Origin: Carnobacteriaceae bacterium zg-C25
GTDB lineage: Bacteria > Bacillota > Bacilli > Lactobacillales > Aerococcaceae
Length of the DNA: 64,000 bases
Assembly (NCBI GenBank): GCA_017945845.1
Contig: CP072828.1
Location: 620,001 to 684,000 of the forward strand
Reading direction: 5' to 3'
Shown here: positions 1 through 7,882 of the stretch, in pieces
How the letters are laid out: every line of letters begins with the position of its first letter
Position numbering within the stretch: the stretch's first letter is position 1
Translations under genes and position numbers: made by a program
The notes under the pieces: model-generated
The model's input: the letters and a program-made list of their open reading frames with translations, nothing else
Database searches by the model: none
Told to the model about the DNA's origin: nothing

Positions 1-548
1 TGACGGTTGTAAAAGGTACGATAGATGATTTATCCGGGCGGTTATTAACGGCTATTTCGAAAACCGTTTCACGTAAAAAAGAACAATATAACGCAACTGT
101 ACAATCGTATATCTTCAGACAAAGTGAACGGTTATATGATCCGTATATTCAAAAAGTTCAAGACTGCACTGAAAAATTACAAAAAGGCATGAAATTAACG
201 ATTGAACGTTTAAAAAATGAACTGGATAGCATCGTCTCAAAATATATTCATAAAAATCCGGGCTTTTTAATTGAAGAGCAAAGAAATCGTTTAGACCGGT
301 TAGAACAACAATTGCGCTATACTATTCAACACAACCTGCTTCAAAAAAACAATCAGTTTGAAGTAGCTATCCAAAAATTAGACGCTTTAAGTCCGTTGAA
401 GAGCATGCAACGTGGGTATAGTATTGTCAACGGAAAAGATAAAATTGTGTCTTCGGTACACGACGTCAAAGTAGGGGATAGTGTTGTGATTGATGTGACA
501 GATGGACGATTAAATGCGCAAGTTACTGACATAGAGGAGAGAAAATAA
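1..548 (+). CDS. xseA: Exodeoxyribonuclease VII large subunit, C-terminal part (5' truncated by window edge)
   Basis: The reading frame is open from base 3 and ends at TAA 546-548, so the gene starts upstream of the window; the internal ATG at 189 is not the real start. The visible 181 residues have the charged, helical coiled-coil character of the XseA C-terminal region, then a short beta-rich end with a PLKSMQRGYSIV segment typical of the family. Exonuclease VII degrades single-stranded DNA from both ends and needs the small subunit XseB, whose ATG overlaps this stop codon by one base. Such an overlap suits translational coupling. The N-terminal OB-fold and catalytic residues are outside the window. 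Confidence 0.93.
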   Translation, partial: TVVKGTIDDLSGRLLTAISKTVSRKKEQYNATVQSYIFRQSERLYDPYIQKVQDCTEKLQKGMKLTIERLKNELDSIVSKYIHKNPGFLIEEQRNRLDRLEQQLRYTIQHNLLQKNNQFEVAIQKLDALSPLKSMQRGYSIVNGKDKIVSSVHDVKVGDSVVIDVTDGRLNAQVTDIEERK

Positions 549-769
549 TGGCAACGAAAAAGAAAAGTTTTGAAGAATCGCTACAACAATTGGACAAATT
601 GGTTAAGCAATTAGAAAATGGAGATGCACCGTTGGAAGATGCGTTAAAATATTTTGAAGAGGGTATGGCGTTAAGTGCATTTTGTCGTAAAACATTAAAT
701 ACCGCAGAAGAAACGGTGATGACGATTATGCGTGAAAACGGTCTATCAGATGCTCAAGAGGTTAAATAG
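548..769 (+). CDS. xseB: Exodeoxyribonuclease VII small subunit
   Basis: This 73-residue protein is of the usual XseB length and contains the family pattern FEESLQQLDKLVKQLENGD near the N-terminus, followed by LEDALKYFEEGM. XseB is an all-helical partner that binds the XseA coiled coil to form exonuclease VII, which acts on single-stranded DNA in repair. Its ATG (548-550) overlaps the xseA stop codon and ispA starts five bases after its stop, so the genes form one operon. A GAGGAG ribosome binding site lies inside the xseA end at about 534-541. Confidence 0.95.
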   Translation: MATKKKSFEESLQQLDKLVKQLENGDAPLEDALKYFEEGMALSAFCRKTLNTAEETVMTIMRENGLSDAQEVK

Positions 770-774
770 AATTT

Positions 775-1599
775 ATGTTATCAACATTTATTGAAGAAAA
801 TCGTGATTTTGAATCGTATATTCAAGAAACAACGCAAATCATTGAACATTCACGATTAGCCAAAGCCATGCATTATTCTTTATCCAATGGCGGTAAACGT
901 GTGCGTCCGTTACTCACATTAGCGACTGTTTACGTGCTTGGTGGAGATGTGAAAAATGCTTATCCAATTGCAAGTGCTATTGAATATATTCATACGTATT
1001 CGCTGATTCATGACGATTTACCCGCAATGGATAATGATGATTACCGTCGTGGTCAATTAACCAGTCATAAACAATTTGATGAGCCTACCGCCATTTTAGC
1101 AGGAGACGCTTTATTAACGCATGCATTTGGGTTAATTGTTGGTAGTGTGTACACGTCAGATCAAAAAGTGAAAATGATTGATCAATTGGTGCGTTGCTCT
1201 GGTGGTAACGGAATGATTGGTGGGCAAATGAATGACATCATGGCGCAAGGGCAATCGTCTACACTTGAAGCGGTTCAGCACATTCATGCACTCAAAACGG
1301 GTGCGTTATTACAATCGTGTGTACGCATTGGTGCCATTGCTGTAAATGCTGATGAGTACATTTATGAACAACTAGATAAATTTGCGTATCATTTTGGATT
1401 GGCATTTCAAATTCATAATGACATTAAAGATATTACGCAAGATGAAGCGTTAGAAAAAAGTACGTATGTTGCGATTTTAGGTAAACAAGGTGCCATTGAT
1501 GCTTTGGAAAAAGAAAAACAATGTGCATTAGATGCGTTAGAAGCGATTAAAGGTTATGACACACAGTTGTTGGCGTCATTTTTGACGTATTTACGTTAG
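775..1599 (+). CDS. ispA: Farnesyl/geranylgeranyl diphosphate synthase (polyprenyl synthetase family)
   Basis: The 274 residues carry the trans-isoprenyl diphosphate synthase signatures: GGKRVRPLL near residue 40 and the first Asp-rich motif HDDLPAMDND near residue 81. This enzyme condenses IPP with allylic diphosphates to give FPP, the precursor for undecaprenyl phosphate and quinone tails. The second Asp-rich motif normally reads DDxxD; here it is NDIKD (in AFQIHNDIKDITQD). The loop that usually follows it, before KSTYV, is about a dozen residues shorter than in E. coli IspA. This also explains the length below the usual 290 or so. The position between xseB and tlyA is conserved in Firmicutes. 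Identity of the family is sure; chain length and full activity are inference. Confidence 0.9.
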   Translation: MLSTFIEENRDFESYIQETTQIIEHSRLAKAMHYSLSNGGKRVRPLLTLATVYVLGGDVKNAYPIASAIEYIHTYSLIHDDLPAMDNDDYRRGQLTSHKQFDEPTAILAGDALLTHAFGLIVGSVYTSDQKVKMIDQLVRCSGGNGMIGGQMNDIMAQGQSSTLEAVQHIHALKTGALLQSCVRIGAIAVNADEYIYEQLDKFAYHFGLAFQIHNDIKDITQDEALEKSTYVAILGKQGAIDALEKEKQCALDALEAIKGYDTQLLASFLTYLR

Positions 1600-1606
1600 G
1601 AGAATT

Positions 1607-2428
1607 ATGGAAAAAGAAAGAGCGGACTTGTTAGTTGTCCAGCAAGGATTGTGTGAATCGAGAGAAAAGGCGAAACGTTTAATTATGGCGGGACAAATAT
1701 ACGACCAAAATAATGAACGCATTGATAAAGTGGGTGAGAAAATACCCGTTACGTCTCAATTGCACATCAAAGGCGAAACATTAAAATATGTGAGTCGTGG
1801 TGGATTGAAATTAGAAAAAGCTTTAAAATTTTTTAATTTAGACATTACGCATAAACGTGTGCTAGACATCGGCGCTTCGACGGGTGGCTTTACAGATGTG
1901 TCTTTACAAAATGGCGCACAATTAAGTTATGCGTTAGATGTGGGATACAATCAATTGGATTGGAAATTGCGTCAAGATGAACGTGTCATTGTGATGGAAC
2001 GTGTGAATTTTCGTTATGCACAACTTGAAGATTTCACAGTTGGTCAACCAGATTTTGCCACAATTGACGTGTCTTTTATTTCGCTACGTCTAATTTTACC
2101 GAATTTAGCAACGATTTTACAAAAAAACAGTCCCGTTGTTGCATTGATTAAACCACAGTTTGAAGCGGGGCGTGAAAAAGTTGGTAAAAAGGGGATTGTG
2201 AAAGATCCTAAAGTTCACGAAGAAGTGATTACGGAGATTTTGCATTTTGCCAGCCAACATGGCTATGCCATTAGTGGACTAACCTTTTCCCCAATTACAG
2301 GGGGTAGTGGAAATATTGAGTTTTTAGCCTATTTAACGTTTACGGGAGATATGGAAAAGCAACCGATTACGGTTGATATTCAAGCGGTTGTAAACGAATC
2401 GATACAAACCTTGAAGAAAGGAGAATAA
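1607..2428 (+). CDS. tlyA: TlyA family rRNA (cytidine-2'-O)-methyltransferase / hemolysin-like S4 protein
   Basis: The 273-residue protein begins with an S4 RNA-binding domain (residues about 4-65, ERADLLVVQQGLCESREKAK) followed by an FtsJ-like SAM methyltransferase domain with the SAM-binding segment VLDIGASTGGFTD near residue 86. TlyA enzymes 2'-O-methylate cytidines in 16S and 23S rRNA; the Firmicute homologue is YqxC. It starts seven bases after the ispA stop with an AGGAG ribosome binding site, and recN follows four bases after its end. The order ispA-tlyA-(argR)-recN is a Firmicute hallmark, but argR is missing here. The historical name hemolysin A should not be taken as function. Confidence 0.92.
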   Translation: MEKERADLLVVQQGLCESREKAKRLIMAGQIYDQNNERIDKVGEKIPVTSQLHIKGETLKYVSRGGLKLEKALKFFNLDITHKRVLDIGASTGGFTDVSLQNGAQLSYALDVGYNQLDWKLRQDERVIVMERVNFRYAQLEDFTVGQPDFATIDVSFISLRLILPNLATILQKNSPVVALIKPQFEAGREKVGKKGIVKDPKVHEEVITEILHFASQHGYAISGLTFSPITGGSGNIEFLAYLTFTGDMEKQPITVDIQAVVNESIQTLKKGE

Positions 2429-2431
2429 CAG

Positions 2432-4084
2432 ATGTTAGTGTCTGTAACCATTCAAAATTTTGCGATTATTGAATCGTTGACGGTTGATTTTAAAACGGGC
2501 ATGAGTGTTTTAACCGGTGAAACAGGTGCAGGGAAATCAATTATTATTGATGCGGTTTCTTTGTTGTCGGGTGCACGTGCGTCGAGTAGTTTTGTACGTC
2601 ACGGTAGTGATAAGGCTGTTTTACAAGCGTTATTTGATTTGGATAATGCACCCATTGTACAAGCTATGCTTATGGAATTATCTATACCAAATGAAGACAA
2701 TCAATTGATGATTTATCGTGAAATCCATGCAACAGGCAAAAGTGTTATTCGCATTAACGGACTATTATCAACTGCTCAAGTGCTTAAACAGTTGACGCGT
2801 CCGCTAATTGACATTCATGGGCAACATGAACATCAACAATTGATGGATGATGTGTACCACTTAAATTTATTAGACCAATTTGGTGACCAAGATATTGCTG
2901 ATGCCTTTTCAGTTTATACGGCAGATTATCAATCGTATGTCAAAGCGCGTAAGACTTTAAAATCGCTGATGGTGTCTCAAACGCAAGATGATCAAAAAAT
3001 ACAATTGCTCAAACAACACATCAAAGATATTGAATCGGTCAGTCCTAAGCCGTTAGAGCAAGAGGCGTTACGCGAGGAATTGAAGACGTTAATGCAACAT
3101 GAAAAGTATGCTAAAGCGTTGATGCAAGTGGATGGAGCGTTGTTCAACGAAGAAATGGGCGCGTTAAAGCAAGTGAATGATGCCATTGGTGCGTTTAGCG
3201 CGTTGGAAAATGTGGATGACGTTTACGCCAAACAATTACTCGATGTTTCGGAAAAATTGAAAGACATGTCTAAATTTGTTTCGGACAAGTTAGACGAGTT
3301 TCAATTTGATGTGTCGCGTTTTGAGTGGGTACAACATCGTTTGAGTCAATACGACAGTTTATTTGAAAAATATGGGAATGTTTTAGAGTATTACGAACAC
3401 GCCAAAGAAGAATTAGACGCGTTGGAAAACAAGGATGAATACTTATCCAAAGCACAAGGCGTATTTTTGAAATCGCGTGAAGCGGTGTTATTATCCGGAG
3501 AAAAATTATCGGCATTGCGTCACGAAAAAGCGCTCGCATTATCAAAGGCAATTCATGAACAATTGCGTGATTTGTATATGGAAAAAGTGATTTTCGAAGT
3601 GGTGTTTCAAGGCGACGATAAACCTAAAATTACAGCAAGCGGATTGGATCAAGTTGTGTTTATGGTTGCGACAAATGCCGGTGAACCGTTGAAATTATTG
3701 TCAAAAGTTGCCAGCGGTGGTGAGTTATCACGATTGATGTTAGCGTTAAAAGTGATTTTTTCACAACAACAAGGTGTCAATACATTGATTTTTGATGAAA
3801 TTGATACCGGAGTGAGTGGACGTGTTGCTCAAGCCATTGCAGAAAAAATGCATACTATTGGTCATTTTGCGCAAGTATTAAGCGTGTCGCATTTACCACA
3901 AGTTGCCGCAATTGCAGATCATCATTTATTTGTATCAAAAGAAACGATTAATGAGCGTACCGCTACGTCAATTACGTATTTAGATGATGAAATGCGTGTT
4001 GTCGAAGTGGCAAAAATGTTTGCTGGTGATGATGTGAACAGCGATGCGTTAGCACATGCAAAAAAATTGTTAAAAAAAGAATAG
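2432..4084 (+). CDS. recN: DNA repair protein RecN
   Basis: The 550-residue protein is an SMC-like ATPase. It shows the Walker A motif GETGAGKSI near residue 30, a long central coiled coil (about residues 150-370), the ABC signature region ASGGELSRLMLALK near residue 428 and Walker B TLIFDEIDTGVSG near residue 449. RecN is recruited to double-strand breaks early in recombinational repair. The start has a GAAAGGAG site inside the tlyA end. It is the last gene of the xse-isp-tly operon and is followed by a terminator hairpin. Length matches the family. Confidence 0.97.
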   Translation: MLVSVTIQNFAIIESLTVDFKTGMSVLTGETGAGKSIIIDAVSLLSGARASSSFVRHGSDKAVLQALFDLDNAPIVQAMLMELSIPNEDNQLMIYREIHATGKSVIRINGLLSTAQVLKQLTRPLIDIHGQHEHQQLMDDVYHLNLLDQFGDQDIADAFSVYTADYQSYVKARKTLKSLMVSQTQDDQKIQLLKQHIKDIESVSPKPLEQEALREELKTLMQHEKYAKALMQVDGALFNEEMGALKQVNDAIGAFSALENVDDVYAKQLLDVSEKLKDMSKFVSDKLDEFQFDVSRFEWVQHRLSQYDSLFEKYGNVLEYYEHAKEELDALENKDEYLSKAQGVFLKSREAVLLSGEKLSALRHEKALALSKAIHEQLRDLYMEKVIFEVVFQGDDKPKITASGLDQVVFMVATNAGEPLKLLSKVASGGELSRLMLALKVIFSQQQGVNTLIFDEIDTGVSGRVAQAIAEKMHTIGHFAQVLSVSHLPQVAAIADHHLFVSKETINERTATSITYLDDEMRVVEVAKMFAGDDVNSDALAHAKKLLKKE

Positions 4085-4095
4085 TGTATATAAAT

Positions 4096-4128
4096 AGGAG
4101 AGGCATCTATTTAGATGACTCTCCTTTA
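4096..4128. terminator. Terminator between convergent recN and zinc peptidase genes
   Basis: AGGAGAG (4096-4102) pairs with CTCTCCT (4119-4125). The stem continues as CATC/GATG after one mismatch, around a six-base loop. Only a short T run follows on the + strand. It lies between two convergent genes and could serve both. Confidence 0.65.
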
Positions 4129-4157
4129 AGTTGTTGTAAAACTATAAAATTGCGCGA

Positions 4158-5084
4158 TTACAAATCGTTGTTGTGGTATTTAAACGTATTGGAATGTTCA
4201 AAATCACCGTATTGATAACCGAAACTAAACCAGCGTTTGCGTTGTTCACTTGTCCCATGTGTAAAACTATCGGGATTAACTTTCTGATATGCTTCTTTTT
4301 GTAATGTGTCATCACCGACAGCATGAGCAGCCTGCATCGCTTCGTCGATGTCGCCGTATTCTAACAATCCTTGTCCACTGACATATTTTGCCCAAGAGCC
4401 CGCAAAATAATCGGCTTGCAATTCAAGTTTCACCGTAAGTGCGTTAGCTTGCTTTTCAGATAGGCGGTTACGTTGGTTGTGATAATCGTCCAAAATACCT
4501 AGTTCCTTTTGGACGTGGTGACCAACTTCGTGTGCAATAACATACGCCATGGCAAAATCACCTTTTGCTTTGTATCGTGTACTCAGTTCGTTATAAAAAG
4601 AAACATCAATATACACCTTTTGGTCAACACCACAATAAAATGGGCCGCCCGAAGCGTGTCCTACACCACAACCGGTGTGAATAGAACCTGTATAAAAAAC
4701 AAGTTTTGGCGGGGTGTACGTTCTACCAATTTTTCGAAATTCTTTTGTCCAATGATCTTCCGTTGTCGCTAAAACTTTACTCATAAATTTGGCGTCTGCG
4801 TCGCTCACTTGACTAGGAGCGTTTTCAATATAGCGACTTTGATAAGGTGTCAATTCACTTGTATTGAATAGTCCCCCTAAACTAGAAATGCCTCCACCAA
4901 ATAGTAATAGTCCAAGCATCATAATCAACTTACCTTTCCACCCTAAACGTGAAAAGATGAGTGAAAATATAGCATTACTTGCGTTACTATTCATGCGGTT
5001 ACCATAATGTCTGGATTGCGTAGAACTCGTTTGTAATCGTCTATCTTCAACGTTTCTACTTTCTTCTAAATGATCTGTTTTCAT
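4158..5084 (-). CDS. YpfJ-type neutral zinc metallopeptidase, membrane anchored
   Basis: The protein has about 308 residues. After a polar N-terminal segment there is one membrane segment (WKGKLIMMLGLLLFGGG), then an extracellular domain with the zinc motif HEVGHH and a downstream QADYFAGSWAKY segment supplying the third ligand, as in the PF04228 (YpfJ) family. Substrates of this family are not established. I place the start at ATG 5084-5082 because a GGAG site precedes it by six bases; a frame-matched ATG at 5096 overlaps that site. It stands alone on the - strand, convergent with recN and divergent from greA. Confidence 0.87.
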   Translation of the reverse strand: MKTDHLEESRNVEDRRLQTSSTQSRHYGNRMNSNASNAIFSLIFSRLGWKGKLIMMLGLLLFGGGISSLGGLFNTSELTPYQSRYIENAPSQVSDADAKFMSKVLATTEDHWTKEFRKIGRTYTPPKLVFYTGSIHTGCGVGHASGGPFYCGVDQKVYIDVSFYNELSTRYKAKGDFAMAYVIAHEVGHHVQKELGILDDYHNQRNRLSEKQANALTVKLELQADYFAGSWAKYVSGQGLLEYGDIDEAMQAAHAVGDDTLQKEAYQKVNPDSFTHGTSEQRKRWFSFGYQYGDFEHSNTFKYHNNDL

Positions 5085-5117
5085 GATTGTCTCCATTGAT
5101 TAAAGGTTAGTAATTCT

Positions 5118-5146
5118 ATTATATCAAAAGTTTATCAAATCATTAA
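5118..5146 (-). promoter_or_regulatory. Promoter of the zinc peptidase gene
   Basis: On the - strand an extended -10, TG-A-TATAAT (TATAAT at 5123-5118), lies about 35 bases upstream of the start codon. A weak -35, TTAATG (5146-5141), is 17 bases further up. Confidence 0.6.
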
Positions 5147-5191
5147 CTATTACATATTTTAGACCACCTCATTAAAACGATTTAAAAGCTC

Positions 5192-5220
5192 TTGATTTTT
5201 AAAATCATTAATGGTAAAGT
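5192..5220 (+). promoter_or_regulatory. Promoter of greA
   Basis: TTGATT (5192-5197), a 17-base spacer and TAAAGT (5215-5220) predict a transcript start near 5227. This rules out the upstream in-frame ATG at 5211 as the greA start, because it would lie inside the promoter. Confidence 0.6.
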
Positions 5221-5261
5221 GTTGCTATTGCGTTTTAGTAATGAAGAAAGGTGTGAATAGG

Positions 5262-5738
5262 ATGGAAGAAAAAACCTATCCAATGACCGTTGAGGGGAAA
5301 GCAAAACTAGAAAACGAATTAGAAGAATTAAAATTAGTGAAACGTCCAGAAATTATTGAGCGTATTAAAATCGCAAGAAGTTACGGCGATTTATCAGAGA
5401 ACTCTGAATACGATTCAGCAAAAGATGAACAAGCCTTTGTGGAAGGACGTATTACCACGATTGAAAAAATGTTGCGTTTTTCAGTGATTATTGACAATCA
5501 TAATGTTGATAAAGATGAAGTGTCGATTGGAAAAACAGTAACATTTGTTGAATTGCCAGATGGCGATGAAGAAACATATACAATTGTTGGTGGTGCAGAA
5601 GCCAATCCATTAGAAGGTAAAATTTCTAACGATTCACCAATTGCACAATCGTTAATTGGTAAAAAAGTTAATGATGAAGTATCTATCGAATCCCCAGGCG
5701 GTGCATTTACAGTAAAAATTATTTCTGTTGAAGCATAA
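5262..5738 (+). CDS. greA: Transcription elongation factor GreA
   Basis: The 158 residues match the normal GreA length. The N-terminal half is the antiparallel coiled coil ([13 protein letters not shown] ... [18 protein letters not shown]) whose acidic tip enters the RNA polymerase secondary channel and stimulates cleavage of backtracked RNA. The C-terminal half is the FKBP-like domain ([20 protein letters not shown]). The start at 5262 follows a GAAAGG site; the frame extends upstream to an ATG at 5211, but that codon lies in the predicted promoter. It is a single-gene unit with its own promoter and terminator. Confidence 0.96.
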   Translation: MEEKTYPMTVEGKAKLENELEELKLVKRPEIIERIKIARSYGDLSENSEYDSAKDEQAFVEGRITTIEKMLRFSVIIDNHNVDKDEVSIGKTVTFVELPDGDEETYTIVGGAEANPLEGKISNDSPIAQSLIGKKVNDEVSIESPGGAFTVKIISVEA

Positions 5739-5746
5739 TTATTTTT

Positions 5747-5781
5747 AAAAACTAATCTCTAAAAAAGAGGTTAGTTTTTTT
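5747..5781 (+). terminator. Terminator of greA
   Basis: A stem of about 14 pairs is formed by AAAAACTAATCTCT (5747-5760) and AGAGGTTAGTTTTT (5766-5779), with one G-T pair and a short A-rich loop. A run of T follows. Confidence 0.9.
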
Positions 5782-5822
5782 ATTAAAATTTCCATTTTTT
5801 TGATGAAATATTTTGTAGAAAA

Positions 5823-5831
5823 TGGTATAGT
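5823..5831 (+). promoter_or_regulatory. Possible promoter of mreCD
   Basis: An extended -10, TGG-TATAGT, lies about 60 bases before the mreC start. No good -35 is seen at 17 bases; TTGATG at 5800 is 20 bases away. Confidence 0.4.
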
Positions 5832-5889
5832 TTTATATGTTGTCAACTCGACAAAATAGATGAATTTACATGTAGAGAAGGGTGAGTAA

Positions 5890-6732
5890 ATGAAGTTTTT
5901 TAATTCAAAAAAAGTATTATATGTCACAGTGGTATCCGTTATTTTACTCACTTTAACAACCATTTCCGTCATCAACGGAAATTCTAATCCGTTATCTTCT
6001 TTGAGCAATAATTCAATCGGGTGGGTAACACGCGTGTTATCCGAACCGGCTAAAATTGTGGATAATGTTACGAAATCGTTTAACGGATTGCTACATGCCT
6101 ACGAAGAAAATCAAGTGTTAAAACCACAAATGAATACATTGTTTGCTTTGCAAGCACAAAACGAACAATTAAGATTAGAAAATGAACAATTGCGTCAACA
6201 ATTGAATATTAAAGCTACTTTATCAGACTATGAAACCATTCCTGCAACGGTCATTTCACGTTCGCCGGATTCATGGATTGATCAATTAACAATTAATGTT
6301 GGGAAAAACGACGGCGTTCAAGAAAATATGATTATTGTGTCTAACGGCTCAGTTGCCGGTAAGGTCGTTTCTGTAACCGATAATAGTGCCAAAGTCATTA
6401 TTTTATCGAACACATCAATTGATGCAATTTCGTTATCTGCAATGATTCAAAATAACACATCAACCATTTATGGTGTCGTCTCTAAATATGATGCGACAAC
6501 GAAAACGTTAAAAATGTCCAATTTAGATTTGAGTGCAGATGTGCAAATCGGTCAACAAGTCACAACATCAGGGTTGAGCGGTAACGCCCCTAAAGGTTTA
6601 TTAATTGGAACGGTTGAAAGCGTGACGGTTGATGCCAGTGGCTTATTTAAAGAAGCGACAATACGACCATCTCAAGATTATTTAACGATTCAACATGTTT
6701 TTGTCATTAAACGGATGATAGCAGGTGAATAA
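5890..6732 (+). CDS. mreC: Rod shape-determining protein MreC
   Basis: The 280-residue protein has a short cytoplasmic start and one membrane segment (VLYVTVVSVILLTLTTISVI). A coiled coil of about 40 residues rich in Q/N/E/L follows (AQNEQLRLENEQLRQQL), then the MreC beta-barrel core with IPATVISRSPDSWIDQLTIN and an ENMIIVSNGSVAGKV segment. MreC links cytoplasmic shape factors to peptidoglycan synthases outside the membrane. A GAAGGGTGAG site precedes the ATG. mreD follows with almost no gap. mreB, often just upstream in rods, is not here. Confidence 0.95.
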   Translation: MKFFNSKKVLYVTVVSVILLTLTTISVINGNSNPLSSLSNNSIGWVTRVLSEPAKIVDNVTKSFNGLLHAYEENQVLKPQMNTLFALQAQNEQLRLENEQLRQQLNIKATLSDYETIPATVISRSPDSWIDQLTINVGKNDGVQENMIIVSNGSVAGKVVSVTDNSAKVIILSNTSIDAISLSAMIQNNTSTIYGVVSKYDATTKTLKMSNLDLSADVQIGQQVTTSGLSGNAPKGLLIGTVESVTVDASGLFKEATIRPSQDYLTIQHVFVIKRMIAGE

Positions 6733-6733
6733 T

Positions 6734-7270
6734 ATGTGGAAAAATAAATTATCGTTAGTGACATTACCGTTCGTTTTATTGTTTTTTCTCATGTTAGAAG
6801 GCGTATTAGCCGTTTATTACATTGGTGGACTCATTTCACCAACGTTTCAAATGGCGATTCAGCTGTTTTCAACCGCGGTTTTTATCATCGCTTGCTACGT
6901 TAAAAACGTTCATCTCGTTCCAATGATTTTAATTATGGGCATCATTTATGACATGTACTACAGCCCAGTGTTGTCGTTTTATACCATTCCATTAATTATT
7001 GTATTTTTATTCGTTCGTTACTTAAGTCAAAAAGTAAAGCTGACTTTTTTGACCATTATCGGACTGCTATCCATTGGTAACATACTGTACAATTGTATCG
7101 TGTACATTGAAGCGGTAGTGTTAGGGTTAAATCACACTGAATTTTTAACGTATCTTCAACAAAAAGTAATGCCAACATTATTTTTTAATTTAGTGCTGTT
7201 TTTTGTGATGTATATACCATTGGTGAAATACATTAACTGGCTGAATGGATTAGTCAACCAAAAAAATTAA
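6734..7270 (+). CDS. mreD: Rod shape-determining protein MreD
   Basis: This hydrophobic 178-residue protein has about five or six membrane segments and the acidic, aromatic loop segment YDMYYSPVLSFYTIPL expected of MreD. It acts with MreC in the elongasome. I choose ATG 6734, just after the mreC stop, with AGGTGA before it; GTG 6725 in the same frame would overlap mreC and lacks a ribosome binding site. The gene ends the mreCD unit; the next terminator is at 7331. Confidence 0.9.
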   Translation: MWKNKLSLVTLPFVLLFFLMLEGVLAVYYIGGLISPTFQMAIQLFSTAVFIIACYVKNVHLVPMILIMGIIYDMYYSPVLSFYTIPLIIVFLFVRYLSQKVKLTFLTIIGLLSIGNILYNCIVYIEAVVLGLNHTEFLTYLQQKVMPTLFFNLVLFFVMYIPLVKYINWLNGLVNQKN

Positions 7271-7330
7271 CGCCTAACGCACAAAATGCAATCTTTTCGT
7301 GTTGCGTCGGTAAAATAAAGTGAATTTATG

Positions 7331-7360
7331 AAAAAATCTAGTCAAATGCTAGATTTTTTT
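7331..7360 (+). terminator. Terminator of mreCD
   Basis: AAAAAATCTAG (7331-7341) pairs with CTAGATTTTTT (7349-7359) around a seven-base loop, giving 11 pairs and ending in a T run. The rpsO promoter begins directly behind it. Confidence 0.9.
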
Positions 7361-7368
7361 GATTTGTA

Positions 7369-7377
7369 TGGTATACT
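7369..7377 (+). promoter_or_regulatory. Promoter of rpsO
   Basis: An extended -10, TGG-TATACT (TATACT 7372-7377), predicts a start near 7384 and a leader of about 90 bases. No canonical -35 is present at 17 bases; that position is inside the mreD terminator. Confidence 0.6.
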
Positions 7378-7383
7378 AATTGT

Positions 7384-7473
7384 TGTGTAAAACACATCCA
7401 ACACTTGGTTTGTCGACAACACCAACGACTTACTCAGCGTCTGGAAAAAATAAAGAAAAAGAGGTGTATTGAA
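7384..7473 (+). promoter_or_regulatory. rpsO leader, possible S15 autoregulatory site
   Basis: The predicted 90-base untranslated leader has a hairpin with TTGGT (7405-7409) pairing with ACCAA (7421-7425) around a segment containing GTCGAC, and a second weak GAC/GTC stem near 7428-7440. In several bacteria S15 binds its own leader to control translation, so a feedback element is plausible. I did not match it to a known S15-leader class. Confidence 0.35.
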
Positions 7474-7743
7474 ATGGCAATTTCAAAAGAACAAAAAACA
7501 GAAATCATCAAAGCATACGCAACGCATGAAGGCGACACTGGTTCACCAGAAGTGCAAATCGCAGTTTTAACGGCTGAAATCAACGCTTTAAACGAGCATG
7601 CACGTGTGCACAAAAAAGATTTTCACTCAGCACGTGGGATGATGAAAAAAATCGGTCATCGTCGTCATTTATTAGCTTACTTACGTAGCAAAGACATTCA
7701 ACGTTACCGTGAATTAATCCAACGTCTAGGTTTAAGACGTTAA
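7474..7743 (+). CDS. rpsO: 30S ribosomal protein S15
   Basis: The 89-residue product is the standard S15 length and contains [31 protein letters not shown] and [16 protein letters not shown], all hallmarks. S15 is a primary 16S rRNA binder in the small-subunit platform. The start at 7474 has AAGAGGTG 8 bases upstream; the frame extends upstream through the leader but without S15 sequence. It is followed by its own terminator and then pnp, the usual order in bacteria. Confidence 0.98.
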   Translation: MAISKEQKTEIIKAYATHEGDTGSPEVQIAVLTAEINALNEHARVHKKDFHSARGMMKKIGHRRHLLAYLRSKDIQRYRELIQRLGLRR

Positions 7744-7759
7744 TACGTTTGTTATTCAT

Positions 7760-7794
7760 AAAGCGGTACTCACTAGAGTATCGCTTTATTTTTA
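7760..7794 (+). terminator. Terminator of rpsO
   Basis: AAAGCGGTACT (7760-7770) pairs with AGTATCGCTTT (7777-7787) with one G-T pair, followed by ATTTTT. Partial readthrough into pnp is possible, since no clear pnp promoter is seen in the 88 bases after it. Confidence 0.85.
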
Positions 7795-7882
7795 AAATTA
7801 TCGCCATCACTTCTATACAAAAAAGAGTAGGTAGTGTGTATCTATTGTTTTTTGTTTAGAAGATGGCAAAAAGGAGAAAAAA

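Noticed and set aside
5211-5261. N-terminal extension of greA
   Set aside because: The upstream ATG lies inside the predicted -10 region, and the extra residues are not GreA-like.
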